From Saccharospirillaceae bacterium (lineage in GTDB: Bacteria; Pseudomonadota; Gammaproteobacteria; Pseudomonadales; Oceanobacteraceae), in the NCBI GenBank assembly GCA_021208685.1, contig JAJOJJ010000016.1, positions 1-64,000 on the forward strand: DNA of 64,000 nt, read 5' to 3'. Position 1 is the first letter of the stretch, and every line of letters begins with the position of its first letter. Both the position numbers and the translations under genes were made by a program. Shown here one piece after another: positions 44,110 through 53,617 of this stretch. The notes below the pieces were generated by a model. That model was given only the letters and a program-made list of their open reading frames with translations. It had not been told where the DNA came from and searched no databases.

Positions 44110-45486
44110 TCAGCCATAGAGCTGTTCCGGTAACCAAGTCGCCAATTGCGGGAAAATCGCCAGCAGCAGCAGGATCAGCAGCTGAATGGCAATAAATGGC
44201 ATGACACCACGATAGATGGTGCGGGTGGTGACGCTTGCCGGAGCGACGCCGCGCAGATAAAACAGAGCGAAACCAAAGGGTGGCGTCAGGAATGAGGTTT
44301 GCAGATTGATGGCAATCATTATGCCCAGCCAGACCGGGTCGACCCCCATCATCAGCAGTACCGGAGCGACAATCGGCACCACCACAAAGGTTATCTCAAT
44401 GAAATCGAGAATGAAGCCGAGCAGGAAAATCACCAGCATCACGATCAGCATGGCGCTGAACACGCCGCCGGGCAGGCTGCTAAAGGCGGAATGCACCAGC
44501 TCCTCGCCACCAAAACCGCGAAATACCAGCGAGAACAAAGCGGCACCAATAAAAATCAGGAACACCATGCTGGTGACCTGCAGGGTGGCATCCATCACTT
44601 CTTTTAAGCGCGCAATATCAAACTCACGGTAGGCAATGGCCAGCAGCAGGGCGCCACCGGCACCGATACCGGCGGCCTCGGTGGGCGTGGCAATACCAGT
44701 CAGGATCGAGCCGAGCACCGCAACCATCAGGATTAATGGTGGCAGCAGGCCCTTGAGTAATTCGAGCACAAAAGCGCTGTCCAGCGGTGGCCGGTCACTG
44801 ACCGCCGGTGCGGCCTGAGGGCGGAACAGCGCAATCAGACCGATGTACAGCAGGTAAGCGGCAACCAGCATCAGGCCGGGAATCAGTGCACCGACGAATA
44901 AGTCGGCCACTGAAATGGTCTCCGGACTGAAAATGCCCATCTTCAGTTGCGCCTGCTGGTACGAGCTGGACAACACGTCGCCCAGAATAATCAGCGCGGT
45001 TGACGGCGGGATGATCTGCCCCAGTGTGCCGGTAGCGCAGATGTTGCCGGTTGCCAGCGCCGGGCTGTATCCCTGACGCAGCATGGTCGGCAGTGAGATC
45101 AGCCCCATGGTGACAACCGTGGCACCGATAATGCCGGTGCTGGCCGCCATCAGCATGCCAACAATGACCACCGAGAAGCCCAGGCCGCCACGTACCGGGC
45201 CAAACAGCAGGCCCATATTGCGCAGCAGGCGTTCGGCAATGCGCGATTTCTCCAGCATTACGCCCATAAACACAAACAGCGGTACGGCAATCAGGATCTG
45301 GTTGCTGAGAATGCCGAACATACGGTTCGGCAGCGCGTGCAGAAAGGCCTCATCCAGCGTACCGGTTAATACACCGACTCCGGCAAACAGCAGCGAAGTA
45401 CCGGCCAGCGTGAAGGCAACGGGGAAGCCGCACATCAGTACGATGCAGATCAGCGCGAATAACACCAGCGGCATTAACTCAGCCAT
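44110..45486 (-). CDS. dctM: TRAP transporter large permease DctM
   Basis: A 458-residue DctM-type permease with about 12-13 membrane helices; family motifs include GFPVAFTLAGTSLLFAG, IGATVVTMGLISLPTML and the conserved GQIIPPSTALIILG. It drives Na+-linked uptake of organic acids with DctQ and a periplasmic DctP. It overlaps dctQ by eight bases. No dctP lies in the window, so the substrate is unknown. Confidence 0.93.
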   Translation of the reverse strand: MAELMPLVLFALICIVLMCGFPVAFTLAGTSLLFAGVGVLTGTLDEAFLHALPNRMFGILSNQILIAVPLFVFMGVMLEKSRIAERLLRNMGLLFGPVRGGLGFSVVIVGMLMAASTGIIGATVVTMGLISLPTMLRQGYSPALATGNICATGTLGQIIPPSTALIILGDVLSSSYQQAQLKMGIFSPETISVADLFVGALIPGLMLVAAYLLYIGLIALFRPQAAPAVSDRPPLDSAFVLELLKGLLPPLILMVAVLGSILTGIATPTEAAGIGAGGALLLAIAYREFDIARLKEVMDATLQVTSMVFLIFIGAALFSLVFRGFGGEELVHSAFSSLPGGVFSAMLIVMLVIFLLGFILDFIEITFVVVPIVAPVLLMMGVDPVWLGIMIAINLQTSFLTPPFGFALFYLRGVAPASVTTRTIYRGVMPFIAIQLLILLLLAIFPQLATWLPEQLYG

Positions 45487-46021
45487 AGTGATTTTCCACC
45501 TCCGCTGATGGATCTGTACCAGGGTGTGGCACGAAGGTGTTGGCCAGTTCCGCCAGCGCCTGAAGAATAATCAGCAGCGGCAGGGCGATGATCAGACCTT
45601 TGAGCAGATAAACGAAAGGCAGGCCGCCGGTTTCCGGCGATTTTTCGCCAATAGCCCAGGCGCTGGCCACGTAATCCCAGCTGATCCAGAGCATAAACAG
45701 ACAGACCGGCAGTACCAGCAGCACAATGCCTAGGCGGTCGATCCAGGCCTGACGCTGTGGCGACCAGTTGCGGTAAAATACATCGACGCGAACATGGCCG
45801 CCCTGTTGCCAGGTGTAGGAGGCACCGAGCATAAACAGCGCCGCATGCAGGTACATCACCGCTTCCTGCAGAGCGATGGAAGGAATGTTGAAGCAGTAGC
45901 GCAGAACCACCACCAGACAGGAAAAGATAACCATCAGCAGCGACAGCCAGCGTACCGACTCGCCGATCAGCCGGGTTAACCGGTTCAGTTGAAGCAGGAA
46001 ATTCAGCACGTTCTGTATCAT
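45479..46021 (-). CDS. dctQ: TRAP transporter small permease DctQ
   Basis: A 180-residue protein with four membrane helices and the DctQ pattern (LQEAVMYLHAALFMLGASYTWQQGGHVRVDVFYR). Partner of the overlapping DctM. Its start is 255 bases from the pstS start on the other strand. Confidence 0.92.
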   Translation of the reverse strand: MIQNVLNFLLQLNRLTRLIGESVRWLSLLMVIFSCLVVVLRYCFNIPSIALQEAVMYLHAALFMLGASYTWQQGGHVRVDVFYRNWSPQRQAWIDRLGIVLLVLPVCLFMLWISWDYVASAWAIGEKSPETGGLPFVYLLKGLIIALPLLIILQALAELANTFVPHPGTDPSAEVENHYG

Positions 46022-46136
46022 CAGGGGCTCTTATTATGGGCGGCAGAACAAGGGCGCAGCAGGCCCGGCGGCGCATTATACCCAGCTGTCAGTCGCGATA
46101 TAACCCACAGAACATGCGGCTTGCAGTAGGGATCGA

Positions 46137-46194
46137 CTGTCACAAAACTGAAATAAGGCTGTAATAAATTGTCGGTCTGTCATATTTCTGTAAC
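46137..46194 (+). promoter_or_regulatory. Array of Pho boxes before pstS
   Basis: Heptamers CTGTCAC, CTGAAAT, CTGTAAT and TTGTCGG start at 46137, 46148, 46159 and 46170, exactly 11 bases apart. A near-consensus pair CTGTCAT-N4-CTGTAAC follows at 46177-46194, also 11 bases apart. This is a PhoB binding array; an AATAAT -10-like element lies ten bases beyond. Confidence 0.88.
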
Positions 46195-46275
46195 ATTGGA
46201 CTCCAATAATCACCTCATCCAATAGCCAACGCTGTTCCCGGATTGGCGACAACCGGAATACCAAAGGAAGCAAAG

Positions 46276-47319
46276 ATGAAAAAAGCCCTGTTAGCGGGTG
46301 CCGCACTGCTGGCCTCTGCTGTAAGTGTTACGGCTTACGCCGAACGTGATTACATCAGCATCGTGGGTTCTTCCACGGTGTATCCGTTCTCAACCGTTGT
46401 GGCAGAGCGTTTTGGTAAGTCTACCAATTTCCGTACTCCTAAAGTTGAATCCACCGGTTCCGGCGGCGGTCTGAAGCTGTTCTGTTCAGGTGTGGGCGAT
46501 GCGACTCCGGATATCACCAACGCTTCCCGTGCAATCAAATCGTCTGAAATCGAACTGTGCGCCAAAAATGGTGTGACTGAGATTGTTGAAGTCATGATTG
46601 GCTATGACGGCATTGCGTTTGCCAATGCCGCATCGGCACCGCGTATGGAACTGAGCCGTAAAGATATGTTTCTGGCGCTGGCGAAAATGGTTCCGGCCAA
46701 AGATGGTTCCGACACCCTGATCGAAAATCCGTACAAAACCTGGAAAGACGTCAACCCTGCGCTGCCTGCGAAGAAAATCGAAGTACTGGGACCACCACCA
46801 ACATCCGGTACCCGCGATGCCTTCGTCGAACTGGCGATGGAGGGTGGCTGTAAAGCATTCCCGTTCATCAAGGCGATGAAAGATTCTGACAAAAACAAGT
46901 ACAAAGCGGTGTGTCATGGTCTGCGTGAAGACGGTGGCTATGTCGAAGCGGGTGAAAACGACAACCTGATCGTGCAGAAGCTGGTGGCTAATCCGGATGC
47001 ATTCGGCATCTTCGGCTTCAGCTTCCTGGAGCAGAATGCAGATAAAGTGCAGGGTTCTGTTGTTGACGGTAAACTGCCGACCTTTGACGCGATCTCCAAT
47101 GGTTCATACCCGGTCAGCCGTTCACTGTTCTTCTACGTTAAGAAGGCACACGTTGGCGTCATCCCGGGCATCGAAGAGTATCTGGCTGAGTTCACCTCTG
47201 AGCGTGCGATGGGTGAAGACGGTTACCTCGCCGATAAAGGCATGATTCCTATGATGGATAAAGAGCGGGCCCGTGTCCTGAACAATGTAAAAAATCTGAC
47301 ACCGCTGGCCGCTAAGTAA
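46276..47319 (+). CDS. pstS: Phosphate-binding protein PstS
   Basis: A 347-residue periplasmic protein: signal peptide ending AYA, phosphate-loop segments ISIVGSSTVYPFS, STGSGGG and SGTRDAF. It is the longer Pseudomonas/marine type and binds phosphate for PstCAB. ATG at 46276 has AAGGA. A terminator-like hairpin follows before pstC, which should make PstS more abundant than the permease. Confidence 0.96.
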   Translation: MKKALLAGAALLASAVSVTAYAERDYISIVGSSTVYPFSTVVAERFGKSTNFRTPKVESTGSGGGLKLFCSGVGDATPDITNASRAIKSSEIELCAKNGVTEIVEVMIGYDGIAFANAASAPRMELSRKDMFLALAKMVPAKDGSDTLIENPYKTWKDVNPALPAKKIEVLGPPPTSGTRDAFVELAMEGGCKAFPFIKAMKDSDKNKYKAVCHGLREDGGYVEAGENDNLIVQKLVANPDAFGIFGFSFLEQNADKVQGSVVDGKLPTFDAISNGSYPVSRSLFFYVKKAHVGVIPGIEEYLAEFTSERAMGEDGYLADKGMIPMMDKERARVLNNVKNLTPLAAK

Positions 47320-47351
47320 GCTGCTGGTGCGGTCGGAAGACACGCAGCAAG

Positions 47352-47376
47352 AGCCGAGGCAACCGCCTCGGCTTTT
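47352..47376 (+). terminator. Partial terminator between pstS and pstC
   Basis: AGCCGAGGC, four-base loop and GCCTCGGCT with only four T. The short T-run suits partial read-through into pstC. Confidence 0.8.
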
Positions 47377-47408
47377 GCATGTCACAACCACTTAAAGACC
47401 AATGACCC

Positions 47409-48782
47409 ATGAATTACAGTAGCTTGATCATTGCGGTTCTGATTCTTCTCGGCGGAGCCTATCTGCTGGGACGGAACCGGGCCCGGGCGATTGCCAGCCA
47501 AGGCATGCGCCTGCACTCACTGCCAACTCACTACGGTGCGTTGATGGCCCTGTGGACGGGCCTCCCGCCTTTATTGTTGCTGCTTATCTGGGCATTGGCT
47601 GAAGCGCCAATCATTGATCATCTGTTGATTGCCCAGCTGCCGGAAGCGGTTCAGCAGGGCTCCTCCTCTGACATCCAGCTGGCCATCAGCAAGGTTCATA
47701 ATCTGGCGATTGGAGCGGGTATTGAAGCGGCTCCTGAGCTGGAACCTGCTGTACGCCATCTGCTTGATCTGCAGGAGCGCACACTGGTTCTGCACAGCGG
47801 CATGGTGTTGTCACTGGCACTGTTAGGTATTGCCCTGACCTGGCGCCGGATCAAAGCGGATATGCGTGCCCGTACCGAGGTGGAGAGCATCGTCCGTCGT
47901 CTGTTATTCGCCAGCTCCGGCATCGCGGTGTTGACGACCCTTGGTATTCTGGCTTCCGTCCTGTACGAAGCCTGGCAGTTCTTCGGCAAGGTCAGCCCGT
48001 TTGAATTCCTGTTCGGTACCACCTGGTCACCTCAGGTGGCTCTGCGTGCTGACCAGTCCGGTTCCTCCGGCAGCTTTGGTGCCGTGCCACTGTTTGCCGG
48101 TACCTTGCTTATCTCTTTAATTGCGATGTTTATCGCGGTGCCGGTTGGTCTGATGGCGGCAATTTATTTGTCTGAATACGCCACACCGACCATTCGTCAG
48201 TACGCCAAGCCGGCGCTGGAAATTCTGGCGGGTATTCCCACCGTTGTGTATGGCTTCTTTGCCGCGTTGACGGTGGCTCCGGTCATCCGTGAGCTCGGTG
48301 AATCAATGGGGCTGGCGGTGTCATCAGAAAGTGCACTGGCCGCTGGTCTGGTCATGGGCATTATGATTATTCCGTTCGTTTCTTCTTTATCCGATGACGT
48401 GATCAATGCGGTACCGCAGTCGCTGCGTGATGGCAGTTATGGTCTGGGTGCCACCAAAAGTGAAACCGTTAAAGAAGTGGTTATCCCTGCGGCCCTGCCC
48501 GGCATTGTTGGTGCCATTATGCTGGCCGTATCGCGCGCGATTGGTGAAACCATGATTGTCGCCATGGCGGCTGGTCTGGCGGCGAACCTGACCGCTAACC
48601 CGCTCGATTCGGTGACGACGGTTACCGTACAGATCGTAACCCTGCTGGTGGGCGATCAGGAATTCGATTCACCGAAAACGCTGGCGGCCTTTGCGCTCGG
48701 ACTGGTGCTGTTCCTGGTGACTCTGGTGCTGAATTTTGTTGCTCTGAAAGTGGTACAGAAATATCGGGAACAATATGACTAA
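47409..48782 (+). CDS. pstC: Phosphate ABC transporter permease PstC
   Basis: A 457-residue permease, longer than the 319 residues of E. coli PstC. An extra N-terminal part (about 140 residues) has additional helices and a periplasmic loop; the BPD permease core with six helices follows and ends in VGDQEFDSPKTLAAFALGLVLFL. It carries the EAA-like loop RDGSYGLGATKSETVKEVVIP. It overlaps pstA by eight bases. Confidence 0.95.
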   Translation: MNYSSLIIAVLILLGGAYLLGRNRARAIASQGMRLHSLPTHYGALMALWTGLPPLLLLLIWALAEAPIIDHLLIAQLPEAVQQGSSSDIQLAISKVHNLAIGAGIEAAPELEPAVRHLLDLQERTLVLHSGMVLSLALLGIALTWRRIKADMRARTEVESIVRRLLFASSGIAVLTTLGILASVLYEAWQFFGKVSPFEFLFGTTWSPQVALRADQSGSSGSFGAVPLFAGTLLISLIAMFIAVPVGLMAAIYLSEYATPTIRQYAKPALEILAGIPTVVYGFFAALTVAPVIRELGESMGLAVSSESALAAGLVMGIMIIPFVSSLSDDVINAVPQSLRDGSYGLGATKSETVKEVVIPAALPGIVGAIMLAVSRAIGETMIVAMAAGLAANLTANPLDSVTTVTVQIVTLLVGDQEFDSPKTLAAFALGLVLFLVTLVLNFVALKVVQKYREQYD

Positions 48783-50055
48783 TACATCTTTAAGTACCCG
48801 CGAAAAAGTTGAAAAAAGCATGGTTCGACGCCGTGCGGCGGAAAAACGCTTCCGTGCTTACGGTATGGCCTCGGTGTTGTTTGGTTTGCTGTGTCTGGTG
48901 GGATTGTTTGGCGACATTATCAATAAAGGCGCTTCAGCGTTCACTCAGACGGTTATCCGTACCGAGATTCTGATTGATGCGGATTATCTTGGTATCAATA
49001 AAAAAGCGGAAGATCAGGAAATCCGCAACGCCGATTTTGAAGGGCTGATTAAGCAGCATTTCAAAAATATCGTGCAGCCTGAAGGTCGTACCGAACGTCG
49101 CCTGTTGTACAGCATGATCAGTGCCGGTGCGGCCTGGCAGCTGCAGGAAGCGGTATTGCTGAATCCTGCACTGCTGGGGCAGAAAGTAACGGTCAACCTG
49201 ATTGCCGACGATGATGTGGATCAGTGGTTCAAGCATGACCGCGGCACCGATTCGCATAACAATCGCATGAATGAAACACAGGTGAAGTGGCTGGAGCAGT
49301 GGATTGAGCAGGATATGCTGCAAACCCAGTTCAACACCTTATTCTTTGTTAATGGTGATTCCCGTGAACCTGAACTCGCCGGTATCCGTGGGGCCATTAC
49401 CGGCACCTTTCTGACCTTACTGGTGACCTTCCTGCTGTCATTCCCGATTGGCGTGGCGGCGGCCATTTATCTGGAAGAGTTCGCTCCGCGCAATAAAATT
49501 ACCGAGTTTGTTGAAATTAACATCAACAACCTGGCCGCCGTACCGTCGATTACCTTTGGTCTGCTCGGTCTGGCTATTTTTATTAATATCTTTGGTGTGG
49601 CCCGTTCTACCCCGCTGGTGGGTGGTCTGGTGCTGACGCTGATGACGTTGCCCACCATTATTATTTCCGGGCGCGCAGCGATTAAAGCGGTTCCGCCATC
49701 CATCCGTGAAGCGGCTTACGGTTTGGGCGCATCGAAAATGCAGGTGGTATTCCACCATGTGCTGCCTCTGGCGTTGCCGGGCATGCTGACCGGTACCATT
49801 ATCGGTATGGCGCAGGCACTGGGTGAAACCGCACCGTTGCTGATGATTGGTATGGTGGCCTTTGTGGTCGATGTACCGGGGTTTGTGAATGACCCGTCAA
49901 CGGTTCTGCCGGTACAGATTTTTCTTTGGTCAGACAGTCCTGAGCGTGCCTTTATGGAGCGAACCTCAGGCGCCATTATGGTGCTGCTGGGCTTCCTGGT
50001 GACGATGAATACCGCCGCCGTTATGCTGCGCCGCCGACTGGAACGCCGCTGGTAA
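48775..50055 (+). CDS. pstA: Phosphate ABC transporter permease PstA
   Basis: A 426-residue permease with a DUF3333-like N-terminal extension (about 190 residues, one helix and a large periplasmic region) before the permease core. The coupling loop is REAAYGLGASKMQVVFHHVLP. It forms the channel with PstC. Confidence 0.95.
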   Translation: MTNTSLSTREKVEKSMVRRRAAEKRFRAYGMASVLFGLLCLVGLFGDIINKGASAFTQTVIRTEILIDADYLGINKKAEDQEIRNADFEGLIKQHFKNIVQPEGRTERRLLYSMISAGAAWQLQEAVLLNPALLGQKVTVNLIADDDVDQWFKHDRGTDSHNNRMNETQVKWLEQWIEQDMLQTQFNTLFFVNGDSREPELAGIRGAITGTFLTLLVTFLLSFPIGVAAAIYLEEFAPRNKITEFVEININNLAAVPSITFGLLGLAIFINIFGVARSTPLVGGLVLTLMTLPTIIISGRAAIKAVPPSIREAAYGLGASKMQVVFHHVLPLALPGMLTGTIIGMAQALGETAPLLMIGMVAFVVDVPGFVNDPSTVLPVQIFLWSDSPERAFMERTSGAIMVLLGFLVTMNTAAVMLRRRLERRW

Positions 50056-50094
50056 GTGGTCTGATATTAACGAATTGACTGGATTAAATAGATT

Positions 50095-50898
50095 ATGAGC
50101 ATCATCGAAAACCACAAAACCAATGGCGCTGCTTTTTGTGAGAATCCGAAATTAAAAGCACGTAACGTCGGCGTCTTTTACGGTGAAAAACAGGCCATTT
50201 TTGATGTCAGCCTGGACATCGGTGCCAACGAAGTGATTGCCCTGATCGGCCCGTCCGGTTGTGGCAAGTCGACCTTCCTGCGTTGTCTTAACCGCATGAA
50301 TGACACCATCGACATCTGTCACGTCAGTGGTGAAATTCTGCTCGACGGTGAAAATATTTACGATACTAAGGTGGATGTCGTGCCTTTGCGTGCGCGGGTT
50401 GGTATGGTGTTCCAGAAGCCGAATCCGTTTCCAAAGTCTATTTATGACAACATTGCTTACGGTCCGCGAATTCACGGTCTTGCCCATTCACGTGTTGATC
50501 TGGATGAAATCGTTGAAAAAAGTCTGCAACGTGCCGGTTTGTGGAATGAAGTGAAAGATCGTCTGCACTCACCAGGCACCGGATTATCCGGTGGTCAGCA
50601 ACAGCGTCTGTGTATTGCCCGCACCATCGCGGTTGATCCGGAAGTGATCCTGATGGACGAGCCCTGTTCTGCGCTGGATCCGATTGCAACGGCTAAGATT
50701 GAAGAACTGATTGACGAACTGCGTGAGAATTACACCATCGCGATCGTAACCCACTCCATGCAACAGGCGGCACGGGTGTCACAGCGTACGGCGTACTTCC
50801 ACCTCGGTCAGCTGATTGAAGTAAATCCGACCGATCAGGTATTTACGACGCCTGAGCACACATTAACAGAAGCCTACATCACCGGTCGTTTCGGTTAA
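50095..50898 (+). CDS. pstB: Phosphate ABC transporter ATPase PstB
   Basis: A 267-residue ATPase: Walker A GPSGCGKS, signature LSGGQQQR, Walker [14 protein letters not shown], switch His in [10 protein letters not shown]. The segment [19 protein letters not shown] is characteristic of PstB. Confidence 0.97.
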   Translation: MSIIENHKTNGAAFCENPKLKARNVGVFYGEKQAIFDVSLDIGANEVIALIGPSGCGKSTFLRCLNRMNDTIDICHVSGEILLDGENIYDTKVDVVPLRARVGMVFQKPNPFPKSIYDNIAYGPRIHGLAHSRVDLDEIVEKSLQRAGLWNEVKDRLHSPGTGLSGGQQQRLCIARTIAVDPEVILMDEPCSALDPIATAKIEELIDELRENYTIAIVTHSMQQAARVSQRTAYFHLGQLIEVNPTDQVFTTPEHTLTEAYITGRFG

Positions 50899-50910
50899 GG
50901 GGACGCAACA

Positions 50911-51624
50911 ATGGAAATGAATTTTAACCAGCATATTTCCGGACAGTTCAACGCTGATCTGGAAGCCATCCGCAACCATATGATGGGCATGGGTGGACTG
51001 GTCGAGCGTCAGGTAGCGAATGCTATAGAAGCGATCTGCAGCGGCGATACCCGGGTAGCCGACGATGTTATCCGTCGTGAAGACGAAGTGGATAAGATGG
51101 AAGTGACCATTGATCACGAATGCACGCAGATACTGGTTCGCCGCCAGCCTGCAGCCTCGGATCTGCGCATGGTATTGGCCGTGTCCCGCGTGGTACGCGA
51201 TCTGGAACGTATCGGTGATGAAGCCAGTAAGATCGCCATTCACACGCTGGAAGTGGCCGATAACAGCAGCAATCAGCTGTGTCAGCAGGCGATGCGCTAC
51301 ATGGGCGCTGAAGTTGTCAAAATGATTTCCGGCGCGCTGGACGCTTTTGCCCGTCATGATGTGGATGGCGCCATTGACGTTGTGCGTAACGACAAGCTGG
51401 TTGACCAGCAGTACGCTTCCGCTCTGCGAGAGCTGATTACCTACATGATGGAAGATCCGCGCTCTATCGGTCAGGCGATCAATATCCTGTGGATTTTGCG
51501 TGCTATTGAGCGCATCGGTGATCACGCGCGTAATATTTCAGAGCAGGTGATTTATCTGGTTAAAGGAACCGATGTGCGCCATAGCTCCCTGACCGAAATA
51601 GAAGAACAGGCTCATAAAGAATGA
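50911..51624 (+). CDS. phoU: Phosphate regulon protein PhoU
   Basis: A 237-residue protein of two three-helix PhoU repeats, each with metal-binding E/D clusters (DEVDKMEV, ERIGDEASKIA, ERIGDHARNISE). It links PstB activity to the PhoR/PhoB kinase and represses the regulon when phosphate is plentiful. GGGG precedes the ATG; twelve bases follow pstB. phoB/phoR are not in the window. Confidence 0.97.
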   Translation: MEMNFNQHISGQFNADLEAIRNHMMGMGGLVERQVANAIEAICSGDTRVADDVIRREDEVDKMEVTIDHECTQILVRRQPAASDLRMVLAVSRVVRDLERIGDEASKIAIHTLEVADNSSNQLCQQAMRYMGAEVVKMISGALDAFARHDVDGAIDVVRNDKLVDQQYASALRELITYMMEDPRSIGQAINILWILRAIERIGDHARNISEQVIYLVKGTDVRHSSLTEIEEQAHKE

Positions 51625-51644
51625 CCATTGAGTCATCAATACTG

Positions 51645-51670
51645 AAGCCCGCCTTGTTGCGGGCTTTTTT
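51645..51670 (+). terminator. Intrinsic terminator of the pst operon
   Basis: AAGCCCGC, six-base loop and GCGGGCTT followed by T. It lies 20 bases after the phoU stop. Confidence 0.92.
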
Positions 51671-51791
51671 ATTGCTGATTTCGGCTGGTTAAATGGATGT
51701 TGCGGGTTATTTAGTCTTTAACGGCAAGGGTGGCTAGGCATCGTTGTTGTCTGCGCCTAGTATGTTGGTGTTATTTTCCGGAGTGCTGAAT

Positions 51792-52763
51792 GTGAGTCAT
51801 CGCTGGAGTAAGAACGGTCTGGTTTCTGCCCTTAAACCAATGGACTGGCAGTTTCGTGAGCCGGCCTCTGGTGCGCAAATGGATGCCTATCTGCAGATGT
51901 ACCGGCTGGACTTTCCTGAACTGAGTGGCGTGCGTCATTTCGCCGGGCTGATACAGGCGGCTGACTATCAGATTGCGGTACAGGTCTGGCGTCCTCAGAA
52001 TCCGCGCGGAACGGCCATTGTTGTGCATGGGTACTACGACCATGTTGGCCTGTACGGTTCACTGATTGGCTTTTGCCTGCAGCACCGGCTGAATGTGGTG
52101 ACGTTCGATCTCCCCGGACATGGGCTTTCCAGTGGCGAGAGTGCATCCATTGGCAGCTTTCAGGAATACGACGAAGTATTCAGTCTGATTCTGCAGCGTA
52201 CCCGCGGTGGTTTAGGTGGACCACTGTATGCCTTCGGTCAGAGTACCGGCGGCGCGATCATTATTAATTACCTGCTCAAACGCCAGCTGACCAAAGCGCA
52301 ATCCCCCTTCGCCGGTATTACTCTGATGGCCCCTCTGGTCAGGCCCAAAGGTTGGTATAAAGGCCGGCTCGTGCATACCTTTGTCAGTCTGTTTTTGCGT
52401 CAGGTCAGACGCAAGTTCAATCCGAACTCAGCGGATGCCGACTTTCTGCGCTTTATTGCTGAACAGGATCCACTGCAACCTCATCATTTGAGTGTCCGTT
52501 GGGTTGGCGCACTGAAGCAATGGGTGCCTTACATTGAAGCCCTGCCCGCTTCGGAGCTGGAGGTGAATATCGTTCAGGGCGACAACGATAATACCGTCGC
52601 CTGGCGCCACAATCTGAAGCTGCTGGCGCAGAAATTTCCCCACCAGCGTCTGATGATGTTGCCGGGCGGGCAGCATCATCTGGTCAATGAGTCTCCACAA
52701 CACCGGGAGCGGATTTATTCACAGATTGCTCAGTGGTTGCTGGCGGATAAGAACCCGGAATAA
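51792..52763 (+). CDS. Alpha/beta hydrolase, lysophospholipase-like
   Basis: About 323 residues. Monoacylglycerol lipase/PldB-like hydrolase: the oxyanion/His-Gly strand VVHGYYDHVGLYG, LPGHGLSSGE, nucleophile Ser in FGQSTGG, Asp in VQGDNDNTV and catalytic His in LPGGQHHLVNE. The start is uncertain: GTG at 51792 has GGAG eight bases upstream, while ATG 51762 and TTG 51744 lie in frame without ribosome sites. No signal peptide if the GTG is used. Confidence 0.85.
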   Translation: MSHRWSKNGLVSALKPMDWQFREPASGAQMDAYLQMYRLDFPELSGVRHFAGLIQAADYQIAVQVWRPQNPRGTAIVVHGYYDHVGLYGSLIGFCLQHRLNVVTFDLPGHGLSSGESASIGSFQEYDEVFSLILQRTRGGLGGPLYAFGQSTGGAIIINYLLKRQLTKAQSPFAGITLMAPLVRPKGWYKGRLVHTFVSLFLRQVRRKFNPNSADADFLRFIAEQDPLQPHHLSVRWVGALKQWVPYIEALPASELEVNIVQGDNDNTVAWRHNLKLLAQKFPHQRLMMLPGGQHHLVNESPQHRERIYSQIAQWLLADKNPE

Positions 52764-52888
52764 TTTCTCTCTTTCCGAAGGTTGACCTGAATTGTCCTAA
52801 GTGTATAAGGAGTGGCTGCGTAGTATCGCGCAGAGGGCCAATGGCTGTGATTCAGCAGGCAAGGATGTCTGCATAGCAGGGGAATGAG

Positions 52889-53335
52889 ATGGACGCTCGT
52901 CTGGATAGTAATAAAAAACTGGTACACAACTTCGTTGAGCTGACCTGGAATCAGGGGCGCTTTAATCTGGCGCGTTCTCTGGTGGCCCGCGATTTCACCT
53001 ATCACGCCAGCCTGGTGAATATGCCACTGGATATGGATGGAATGGAGACCCTGATTCAGACTATCCGCAACGCTATGGATGACTTTTCTATCGGGGTTGA
53101 GGAGGTAGTGTGTGAAGGGAATCTGGTGGTTACCCAATCGACCTTCAGCGGAACTCTGGTACGCCCTTTGATGGGTTTTGAACCCGTGGATAAAGTTATT
53201 GCGCTGCATGCCGCCACTTTCTGGCAGGTTCGTCATGGCATGATTCAGTCCGGCAACTCGCTACTGGACACTGCCGATCTTTTTCATCAGATGCGCAAAA
53301 TTATGGCCCCGAACCGGGCCGTTGCCATGTTCTGA
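52889..53335 (+). CDS. SnoaL-like (NTF2 fold) protein
   Basis: A 148-residue protein of the SnoaL/ester cyclase group: VHNFVELTWNQGRFNLARSLVARDFTYHA, then GMETLIQTIRNAMDDFSI and LVVTQSTFSGTLV. Many homologues are of unknown function, and the fold binds small hydrophobic ligands. GGGG precedes the ATG. It is convergent with the CDGSH gene. Confidence 0.82.
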   Translation: MDARLDSNKKLVHNFVELTWNQGRFNLARSLVARDFTYHASLVNMPLDMDGMETLIQTIRNAMDDFSIGVEEVVCEGNLVVTQSTFSGTLVRPLMGFEPVDKVIALHAATFWQVRHGMIQSGNSLLDTADLFHQMRKIMAPNRAVAMF

Positions 53336-53338
53336 AGA

Positions 53339-53617
53339 TTATGTGCGGAAATGGCCGATGAGATCGCGTGCCATTTCCCGTATTGCTCCCCAAACACTCA
53401 TGGTATTGCGCGGATTATGGCTGCCGTCGCAATAGGGCATCGCCTTGCTGCGCGCACAGCTGCACAGCCACACCAATTGCTTCTGCTGGCTATGCAGGCT
53501 GAATACATTCGGGCAATGGTCGCTGGCAAAGGGCGCGCTGCTGCAGTGTCCGCACTGGCAGATCTGATACGTTTGACCGGCATTCAGGGTGACAACACAG
53601 GGCGTTATTTCATTCAT
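53339..53617 (-). CDS. CDGSH iron-sulfur domain protein
   Basis: A 92-residue protein. The second half has a full CDGSH motif (CSCARSKAMPYCDGSH) that would bind a [2Fe-2S] cluster by three Cys and one His. The first half has a second site, CQCGHCSSAPFASDHC, whose third Cys is displaced and whose CDGSH becomes ASDHC, so it is probably degenerate. ATG at 53617 overlaps the EVE stop (ATGAATGA). The redox role is unknown. Confidence 0.85.
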   Translation of the reverse strand: MNEITPCVVTLNAGQTYQICQCGHCSSAPFASDHCPNVFSLHSQQKQLVWLCSCARSKAMPYCDGSHNPRNTMSVWGAIREMARDLIGHFRT

